NCBI GenBank assembly: GCA_022564695.1 | Contig: JADFKX010000029.1 | Coordinates: 1-15,821 of the forward strand | Length of the DNA stretch: 15,821 bases | Reading direction: 5' to 3' | Source of the DNA: Chloroflexota bacterium | Lineage (GTDB): Bacteria > Chloroflexota > Dehalococcoidia > SM23-28-2 > RBG-16-64-32 | Shown here: positions 6,708-10,866 of the stretch, piece after piece | Layout: the number at the start of each line of letters is the position of its first letter | Position numbering within the stretch: position 1 is the first letter of the stretch | Program-made: the position numbers and the translations under genes | The notes under the pieces: model-generated | Told to the model about the DNA's origin: nothing | The model's database searches: none | The model's input: only the letters and a program-made list of their open reading frames with translations

Positions 6708-7532
6708 TCATTCGCCGGCGAACGTCGGCGATCGCTTCTCGACGAACGCCGTGGCCGCATCACGGTGATCGTTCGTAGTCGCCGAGAGGCGCATGTTCAG
6801 CGCCTCCTGGTCAAGCACCGTCAGCAGGTCGGAGGAGGCCGATCGGTTGAGGTTCTCCTTCATGCGGGCGTAGGCGAGGGTTGGCCCGCTGGCGAGCTGG
6901 GCAGCCAGCGCCATCGTCTCCTCTTCGAGCTTGTCGTGGGGGACGACGCGGCTTACCATGCCGATCTTGAGCGCCTCTTCAGCGATGAGGATCTCGCCGG
7001 TGAAGTAGAGCTGGCGCGCCCTCTCCATACCGACTAGCCGGGGCAGGAAATACGAGCCGCCGAAGTCGCCGCTGAAGCCGACGTTCCGGAACACCGTTCC
7101 CAGCTTCGCCTGGTCAGACGCGACTCGTAGGTCGCAGGCCAGCGCCAGGCTGAGGCCAGCGCCCACCGCGTGCCCGTTCACCATCGCGATCGTCGGCTTG
7201 GGCATCGTGTGCAGAACGTAGCTCGTGCGTCTCTGCGAATCGCGCAGCGTCTCCACACCTCGCGCGAAGTTTGCGGCCCGCGAGCGCTCGTCGTCGGCCC
7301 CCAACAGCGCGTCGCGGCCGGTGGCCATGCCCTTTACGTCGCCTCCCGCGCAGAACGCCCGCCCCGCTCCCGTCAGCACCACGCAGCGCACCGATTCATC
7401 GCTCGCGCATTCCGCAAGGTGCGCCGCCAGCAGCGGCATTAGCTGACCGCCCATAGCGTTCAGGCTGTCCGGACGGTTTAGCGTGATCAGGGCAACGCCG
7501 TCGGGTCGCTTTTCAAACAGTACGTCTGGCAT
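6708..7532 (-). CDS. Enoyl-CoA hydratase/isomerase (crotonase) family protein, copy 2
   Basis: A 274-residue crotonase with ALITLNRPDSLNAMGG, VVLTGAGRAFCAGGDVKGM, and AMVNGHAVGAGLSLALACDLRVAS, then GFSGDFGGSYFLPRLVG. The C-terminal ATAFVEKRSPTFAGE is family-typical. As in copy 1, the first hydratase glutamate is Ser (AGLSLA) and the second is not conserved, while GDFGG supplies an Asp at the position used by 1,2-epoxyphenylacetyl-CoA isomerase-type enzymes. That makes a PaaG-like isomerase or related lyase plausible; the substrate is unknown. ATG 7532 has GGAGG eight bases upstream and a TGA-TATAAT promoter about 30 bases away. It is the first gene of a two-gene unit. Confidence 0.92.
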   Translation of the reverse strand: MPDVLFEKRPDGVALITLNRPDSLNAMGGQLMPLLAAHLAECASDESVRCVVLTGAGRAFCAGGDVKGMATGRDALLGADDERSRAANFARGVETLRDSQRRTSYVLHTMPKPTIAMVNGHAVGAGLSLALACDLRVASDQAKLGTVFRNVGFSGDFGGSYFLPRLVGMERARQLYFTGEILIAEEALKIGMVSRVVPHDKLEEETMALAAQLASGPTLAYARMKENLNRSASSDLLTVLDQEALNMRLSATTNDHRDAATAFVEKRSPTFAGE

Positions 7533-7563
7533 GATAGACCTCCATCCTCATAGACTGTGGCGC

Positions 7564-7572
7564 ATTATATCA
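7564..7572 (-). promoter_or_regulatory. Extended -10 promoter for the crotonase pair
   Basis: The minus strand reads TGA-TATAAT, a full consensus -10 with a TGN extension, 31 bases upstream of the ATG at 7532. No convincing -35 is seen. It diverges from the plus-strand promoter at 7631. Confidence 0.6.
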
Positions 7573-7630
7573 CCGTCAGCGCAGCGGCCCGGGTTGGAGC
7601 GCTTCGGCCAAACGCCCTCGGTCCTCATCG

Positions 7631-7636
7631 TATACT
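7631..7636 (+). promoter_or_regulatory. -10 element for the VOC gene
   Basis: TATACT lies 24 bases before the ATG at 7661, with AAGGAGG between them. The -35 region is not recognisable. Confidence 0.45.
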
Positions 7637-7660
7637 GGGCTTCAAGGAGGTGCCTGAACA

Positions 7661-8080
7661 ATGAACGTCCGATTCGTCGCCGGCTTCTCCGTCATCGTTG
7701 ACGAAGCCGCGTCGGCGCGCCGCTTCTACGGCGAGATGCTGTCGCTGCCGGTCAAGTTCGATGAGGGGAGCGACTACTCGGTAGTTGACCTGCCGGGACT
7801 CAAACACTTCGGTCTGTGGACGCTGCGTGACGCCGCCCGCAGCACCTTCGATCGGGACGAGTGGCCTGAGGAGGTCCCGAGGCCGCAGGCAACGCTGGAG
7901 CTGGAGGTGGACGACGTTGCCGAGGCGGTGGCGGAGCTCAAGGGCAGAGGGCTGGAGCTTCTTCAGGACATGAGGGTCGAGCCTTGGGGCCAGACCACGG
8001 CCCGCCTGCTCTCGCCGGAGGGGTTGCTCATCGGCGTTGTCTACACCCCGATGCTCCGGGAAGAGGAATCGAAGACGTGA
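7661..8080 (+). CDS. VOC-superfamily (glyoxalase/bleomycin-resistance-like) protein
   Basis: A 139-residue protein with two beta-alpha-beta-beta-beta units: VRFVAGFSVIVDEAASARRFY then EMLSLPVKFDEG in the first half and ATLELEVDDVAEAVAELKGRG with SPEGLLIGVVYTP in the second. This is the vicinal oxygen chelate architecture. The usual metal ligands look absent: the N-terminal His is replaced by Phe/Ser in GFSVIV, and the C-terminal Glu of DPxGNxxE is Gly in EGLLIGV. A binding or non-metal role is therefore likelier than a glyoxalase I reaction. AAGGAGG nine bases before the ATG gives a strong start. It points away from the crotonase pair and shares the 7533-7660 control region with it. Confidence 0.85.
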   Translation: MNVRFVAGFSVIVDEAASARRFYGEMLSLPVKFDEGSDYSVVDLPGLKHFGLWTLRDAARSTFDRDEWPEEVPRPQATLELEVDDVAEAVAELKGRGLELLQDMRVEPWGQTTARLLSPEGLLIGVVYTPMLREEESKT

Positions 8081-8136
8081 GCCGGCTCGTCCGCAACCGT
8101 TGGCGAGAGGGCTGACGGCAGGCGCCGCGCCCGGTG

Positions 8137-8142
8137 TATAAT
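8137..8142 (+). promoter_or_regulatory. -10 element with near-leaderless start
   Basis: Consensus TATAAT ends 14 bases before the ATG at 8157, and no Shine-Dalgarno lies between. A weak -35 (CTGACG, 8112-8117) has a 19-base spacer. Confidence 0.5.
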
Positions 8143-8156
8143 ACCGCCGATTCCGC

Positions 8157-8480
8157 ATGATAATCTCCATCGTCACACGCAAGACCAGCGTTGCGGAGCG
8201 GGCGCAATGGCAGTCGCGCCTGGAGGGAGTGCTGCCCAAGATCACGGAGGCGCTTAAGGCGGAGACCGGCTTCGCAGGCGTGCAGTACCTGTGGGGGGTC
8301 GAGGACGACGGTGTGATGGGGCAGATCACGCGCTGGCAGACGCTGGACCACTGCCTTCGCTACGTCCGCGATGGTGGCGCGGCGACGGTGGCGATGCTGG
8401 AGGATCGCGCCGTTCCAACAGCGCCCTACCCGGACGGGGCCTGGGTGCGACGCACTTTCGAGGTTGTGGAGGCGGGCTAG
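8157..8480 (+). CDS. Small alpha-beta barrel (ABM-like) protein
   Basis: A 107-residue protein starting MIISIVTRKTSVAERAQWQS, with a helix of Ala/Glu/Leu character, then GFAGVQYLWGVEDDGVMGQITRW, and a helix LDHCLRYVRDGG. The pattern (N-terminal strand, long amphipathic helix, strand around a Trp-containing VxxxW, short helix) resembles dimeric alpha-beta barrel proteins such as antibiotic biosynthesis monooxygenases. No catalytic residue can be named, and the assignment rests on fold pattern only. The start has no Shine-Dalgarno but follows TATAAT closely, so it may be leaderless. Its stop overlaps the convergent gene at 8477 by four bases. Confidence 0.75.
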   Translation: MIISIVTRKTSVAERAQWQSRLEGVLPKITEALKAETGFAGVQYLWGVEDDGVMGQITRWQTLDHCLRYVRDGGAATVAMLEDRAVPTAPYPDGAWVRRTFEVVEAG

Positions 8481-8713
8481 CCGCGCGGCGGCTGGCGCAT
8501 GTCCCACCAGGCGAAGGCGGCGATGGCGGCGGCGATGATCGCCAGCCACAGCAGCCCCCAGAGCAGGCCCGCGTTGAACGCCGCGAACAGGCCGGAGATG
8601 GCCACCATCGCGCCGAAGATCGCTGCTAAGGGCCAGAACAGGATGCCGAACACCGCCCGCGAGAGCACGAACACTTCCTGCCACCAGGGGGCGGGCTTGT
8701 TTCCGTCGTACAT
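8477..8713 (-). CDS. Small two-helix membrane protein, unknown
   Basis: A 78-residue hypothetical protein, MYDGNKPAPWWQEVFVLSRA at the N-terminus, then two hydrophobic stretches (about 15-44, Gly/Ala/Phe-rich, and about 46-70, LLWGLLWLAIIAAAIAAFAW) and a short basic end RQPPRG. It is predicted to be an inner-membrane hairpin. ATG 8713 has GAGG six bases upstream. It is convergent with the gene ending at 8480. I do not recognise a named family. Codon use is like the neighbours. Confidence 0.75.
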   Translation of the reverse strand: MYDGNKPAPWWQEVFVLSRAVFGILFWPLAAIFGAMVAISGLFAAFNAGLLWGLLWLAIIAAAIAAFAWWDMRQPPRG

Positions 8714-8829
8714 GGCGCCTCAGCCTCTAGTTTAGAGCATCTGGCCGTTGACAGCCGCCCGGCCCAGGCGCACAATCGCGGCGTACAGTTAGGCCGCCTT
8801 CGCCTCCATCATGAAGCGCGCAAGACGTG
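8714..8829 (-). other. Short noncoding gap with vestigial coding tail
   Basis: The gap holds the upstream region of the 8713 gene and the first copy of the 40-bp repeat. On the minus strand the frame that ends the repeat at TAA continues as LYAAIVRLGRAAVNGQML before another TAA, which may be coincidental. A plus-strand TTGACA-17-CACAAT (8748-8776) has no gene downstream. Confidence 0.3.
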
Positions 8830-8830
8830 C
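8791..8830 (-). repeat. 40-bp repeat, copy 1 (encodes a shared protein C-terminus)
   Basis: On the minus strand it reads A-R-L-A-R-F-M-M-E-A-K-A-A-stop. It matches copies at 9138-9177 and 9603-9642 at about 80-85% by eye. It lies directly after the stop of the small gene 8830-9072. Confidence 0.8.
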
Positions 8831-9072
8831 TACGGTCGACGACGCGGTCGACGACCCAGTTCATGGCCGTAGGCGTCCATCAGATCAATGAACTTCGACC
8901 ACGTGAGATGCTTCCCATTTTGACGCTGGGTTTGTCCTTCACACCAGATTACGTGTTTCATCGTGAGATAGAAATCGCCGCGCAGATCACCATTCGGCTC
9001 TTTAACTTGGAACTCAATTCCCCTTTGCTTGACGTCCATAGCGACGCCGAAGTCCTTGATGCTAACCTTCAT
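8830..9072 (-). CDS. Small conserved-looking hypothetical protein
   Basis: An 80-residue cytosolic protein, MKVSIKDFGVAMDVKQRGIE then FQVKEPNGDLRGDFYLTMKH and VIWCEGQTQRQNGKHLTW, ending in the basic GRRPRRRP. The run FxVKEPNGDxxGDFYxTxxxxIWCEGxTxxxNG looks like a family I have seen as an uncharacterised protein, but I cannot name a function. ATG 9072 has AAGGAGG nine bases upstream, an excellent site. The DNA is visibly less GC-rich than its neighbours, with Lys/Asn/Ile codons more common, suggesting acquisition. The last codons come from a 12-bp tandem duplication (8833-8856), so the C-terminus may be recently altered. It is bracketed by repeat copies 1 and 2. Confidence 0.75.
   Translation of the reverse strand: MKVSIKDFGVAMDVKQRGIEFQVKEPNGDLRGDFYLTMKHVIWCEGQTQRQNGKHLTWSKFIDLMDAYGHELGRRPRRRP
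8833..8856. repeat. 12-bp tandem duplication
   Basis: CGGTCGACGACG is followed at once by CGGTCGACGACC. It encodes the repeated Arg-rich end of the small gene on the minus strand and abuts repeat copy 1. Confidence 0.8.
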
Positions 9073-9137
9073 TTCAATCCTCCTTCTAGCGTTCGGTTAG
9101 GTCTAGAGTACAGTACCGGCACTTGTAGGTAGCTGCT

Positions 9138-9177
9138 AGGCTGCCTTCGCTTCCAGCACTAAGCGCGCAAGACGCGC
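9138..9177 (-). repeat. 40-bp repeat, copy 2
   Basis: On the minus strand it reads A-R-L-A-R-L-V-L-E-A-K-A-A-stop. Differences from copy 1 include silent changes (GCA/GCG, GAG/GAA), as expected of sequence once under coding constraint. A 5-bp stem GCGCG/CGCGC around CAAGA sits at its right end. Confidence 0.8.
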
Positions 9178-9254
9178 CTGGGTATAGCTGTCAAGTTCTT
9201 TAACGGGGGGGCGAACGCCTATTCGTACGCTGGCGTATGCATTTGCCTCGTTTG

Positions 9255-9263
9255 TGTTATGAT
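9255..9263 (+). promoter_or_regulatory. Extended -10 promoter with leaderless GTG start
   Basis: TGT-TATGAT ends six bases before GTG 9270, so transcription would start at or next to that codon. Confidence 0.5.
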
Positions 9264-9269
9264 GAAATC

Positions 9270-9593
9270 GTGGAACTATTAATTGGGATTGTTCTCCTGA
9301 TAAGCTTAGTTATCAATGCTGTGTTGGGGTTGGCGCAGTTAGCGGACCGGTTGGAGAAGCGTCGCGGGGCGGAATCCACGGCTATCACGAACGTCGATCT
9401 CCAGCCGCGAGTCGTGAACATGAGAGGCGATATTTTTAACGTCACCGTATCTGCTAGTGACCGGACGGTAATCGAGCCTGTAACCGACCTTGCACGGACG
9501 GCTAACGACCATCAGGTGCCCGAGGCACGCGGTGGGGACGGTGCGACCGGCGGCGTGTGTCCTTTCCAGGCTCCCTCCAAACCGGAATTGTAA
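9270..9593 (+). CDS. Small single-pass membrane protein, unknown
   Basis: From GTG 9270 the product has 107 residues: an N-terminal membrane helix (ELLIGIVLLISLVINAVLGL, residues 2-21), a short basic stretch LEKRR that would stay in the cytoplasm, then a polar domain with VDLQPRVVNMRGDIFNVTVS and a low-complexity Gly/Pro-rich end. An in-frame ATG at 9237 would add 11 residues, but those codons overlay the TGT-TATGAT promoter, so GTG is preferred. There is no Shine-Dalgarno. The first half is AT-richer than the neighbouring genes. No family is recognised. It lies between repeat copies 2 and 3, in a cassette-like position. Confidence 0.55.
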   Translation: MELLIGIVLLISLVINAVLGLAQLADRLEKRRGAESTAITNVDLQPRVVNMRGDIFNVTVSASDRTVIEPVTDLARTANDHQVPEARGGDGATGGVCPFQAPSKPEL

Positions 9594-9602
9594 GCGGCAA
9601 TC

Positions 9603-9642
9603 AGGCCGCCTTCGCCTCCAGCACAAAGCGGGCAGCAGGCGC
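9603..9642 (-). repeat. 40-bp repeat, copy 3
   Basis: On the minus strand it reads A-P-A-A-R-F-V-L-E-A-K-A-A-stop. It falls between the stop of the gene ending at 9593 and the promoter of the gene starting at 9678. It is slightly more diverged than copies 1 and 2 at its right end. Confidence 0.75.
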
Positions 9643-9658
9643 GTGTGGGCACCACCTC

Positions 9659-9667
9659 TGCTATACT
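9659..9667 (+). promoter_or_regulatory. Extended -10 promoter, near-leaderless start
   Basis: TGC-TATACT ends ten bases before the ATG at 9678, leaving a predicted leader of about four bases. No clear -35. Confidence 0.6.
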
Positions 9668-9677
9668 GCGCGCCGAG

Positions 9678-10385
9678 ATGCCTGAGGACAGCGACTTCCT
9701 CTGCGGCGGCTGGATATGGGACTCCCTCCTGCGGGAGCTGCGCTTCCACGTCCGCACTCGCAAGGGCTGGAAGGACGAGCCGGAGCAGGTAGAGCGGCTG
9801 CAGCCCGTTAGCTCCGTCACCTGGCTCCGCTGGTCGCAGGCGCCGATGCAGACGGCCACGGGCGAGATGGTGTCCAGCAGCCATTCGCGGCTGGTGATCG
9901 CCTTCGAGAGAAGGGGTGACATAACGATCAACGAGGCCGACCGGGAGTGCGCCGGGATGCTGGCGGGCGCGATCGCGGAGGCGTATGGGCTGTCGGTGGT
10001 GGAGGAGGGAGCGCCGGGCGGTCGGCGGACGGGGAATCTCCCCACACGCGATGAGATGGGGCGGCTGGTGACCCACCTGGGCAAGGTAGAGGTGACGCTG
10101 GACGAGACGACGCGGGAGATCGTAGAGTCACGGCGGCGGTTCCCCTTTGGTAAGTCGCGGCGGAGCGTCTCGTTTGCGGAGGTGCGGCGGCTGGATCTGA
10201 CCAACGAGGTGAAGGGCCCGGCCGAGACGTTCACCCTGTGGGCGCTCGTAGGGCCGGAGGAGGAGCGGCTGGCGATCGCCTCCTACCAGGGGTACGAGGG
10301 CTGGGCCGACCCCGAGGAGTGGCGCGAGTTCGCCCGCGAGATGGGGCGCTCGTTCGGGGTGGAGGTGACGGGAGCCGAAAGCTAG
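9678..10385 (+). CDS. Hypothetical protein with two similar halves
   Basis: A 235-residue soluble protein of unknown function. The N-terminal half (LLRELRFHVRTRKGWKDE, then SSVTWLRWSQAP, a strand SRLVIAFERRGDITI, and helix ADRECAGMLAGAIAEAYGLSV) and the C-terminal half (TREIVESRRRFPFGKSRRS, then FAEVRRLDLTNE, strand TFTLWALVGPEEERLAIASY, and helix PEEWREFAREMGRSFGVEV) share the order strands, variable loop, long amphipathic helix ending in G-x-x-V. That suggests a duplicated PH-like or similar beta-plus-helix module. No membrane segment or catalytic motif is seen. The frame is open from 9645, but ATG 9678 is chosen because TGC-TATACT overlaps the longer version. Confidence 0.75.
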   Translation: MPEDSDFLCGGWIWDSLLRELRFHVRTRKGWKDEPEQVERLQPVSSVTWLRWSQAPMQTATGEMVSSSHSRLVIAFERRGDITINEADRECAGMLAGAIAEAYGLSVVEEGAPGGRRTGNLPTRDEMGRLVTHLGKVEVTLDETTREIVESRRRFPFGKSRRSVSFAEVRRLDLTNEVKGPAETFTLWALVGPEEERLAIASYQGYEGWADPEEWREFAREMGRSFGVEVTGAES

Positions 10386-10403
10386 AGCTGACGGCGGAAG
10401 TCA

Positions 10404-10465
10404 TCCTGAGCCCTTCGCTGCGTGTCATTCTGAGCGAAGCGAAGAATCTAAGGGCTCGCTCAGGA
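10404..10465. repeat. Interspersed palindromic repeat (GAGCGAAGCGAAGAATCT type)
   Basis: TCCTGAGC and AGCCCTT on the left pair with AAGGGCT and GCTCAGGA on the right, enclosing CGTGTCATTCTGAGCGAAGC. The element is an imperfect foldback of about 60 bp in a gap between convergent genes. The text CATTCTGAGCGAAGCGAAG is a widely dispersed intergenic repeat in several bacterial genomes, including Chloroflexota (recalled, not searched). It could also serve as a bidirectional transcription end. Confidence 0.7.
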
Positions 10466-10497
10466 TAAACTCCGCGAAGGATCTCGGGTGCGGATGC

Positions 10498-10812
10498 CTA
10501 CGCGGGCGGCCGCACGAAGCCGGCGAGCCGCTCCATCCGTACAATCTTGACCGAAGCCGGATCGAACAGCGGCCCGAAGCCGGACCGGAGCGTCGCCATG
10601 TGCGAGGTCTGGCTATGGGCGTTGAACGCCTCGTCGTCGGCATAGACCTCGAAGACGGTGATCTCGCTGGGCTCTTTCTGCGAGCGGTTGAAGACGTAGA
10701 GGAGCGCGCCGGGCTCGTTCGCCTCCACGGCGGCGGCCATCTCCTTGAGCGCCTTCTCCGCCTCGGCCTCCTTGCCGGGCTGTATCTTGAACTGCGCCAG
10801 GATGGTTGTCAT
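10498..10812 (-). CDS. Antibiotic biosynthesis monooxygenase (ABM) domain protein
   Basis: A 104-residue protein, TTILAQFKIQPGKEAEAEKA then LKEMAAAVEANEPGALLYVF, NRSQKEPSEITVFEVYADDEA, and FNAHSQTSHMATL. This is the standard ABM pattern (YgiN-like: strand, helix, E-P-G, strand, FEVYxDxxAFxAHxxxxH), a dimeric alpha-beta barrel often acting as a quinol monooxygenase or in heme/aromatic oxidation. The conserved His of AHSQTSH is present. Length is typical. ATG 10812 has AAGGAGG five to six bases upstream. A TGC-TATACT promoter at 10845-10853 lies just after the nrdJ stop, so it is transcribed separately from nrdJ. Confidence 0.9.
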   Translation of the reverse strand: MTTILAQFKIQPGKEAEAEKALKEMAAAVEANEPGALLYVFNRSQKEPSEITVFEVYADDEAFNAHSQTSHMATLRSGFGPLFDPASVKIVRMERLAGFVRPPA

Positions 10813-10844
10813 GGGGCCTCCTTGGGTGAGATGCGTTTAGGGCG

Positions 10845-10853
10845 AGTATAGCA
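10845..10853 (-). promoter_or_regulatory. Extended -10 promoter for the ABM gene
   Basis: Minus-strand TGC-TATACT lies 32 bases before the ATG at 10812, with a clear Shine-Dalgarno in the leader. It starts 14 bases after the nrdJ stop. Confidence 0.6.
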
Positions 10854-10866
10854 GGGGGAGTGAACC

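Larger units (their letters stand above)
9136..9309 (-). pseudogene. Start-less open frame ending in the shared C-terminal tail
   Basis: The minus-strand frame is open for 57 codons to TAG at 9136-9138 and contains NEANAYASVRIGVRPP followed by VKELDSYTQARLARLVLEAK. There is no ATG, GTG or TTG with a Shine-Dalgarno at its beginning, and its 5' part overlaps the plus-strand gene at 9270. The last 13 residues match the two other repeat copies. It may be the broken 3' end of a gene that donated the repeat. Its family is not recognised. Confidence 0.35.

Noticed and set aside
8748..8776. Plus-strand promoter TTGACA-17-CACAAT
   Set aside because: The spacing is perfect but no plus-strand gene follows; the next gene is on the other strand, so it is probably chance.
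8791..9642. Integron attC array or CRISPR
   Set aside because: The repeats lack attC-like paired core sites, are spaced 347 and 465 bases apart, and each encodes a peptide end; no short regularly spaced repeats occur anywhere in the window.
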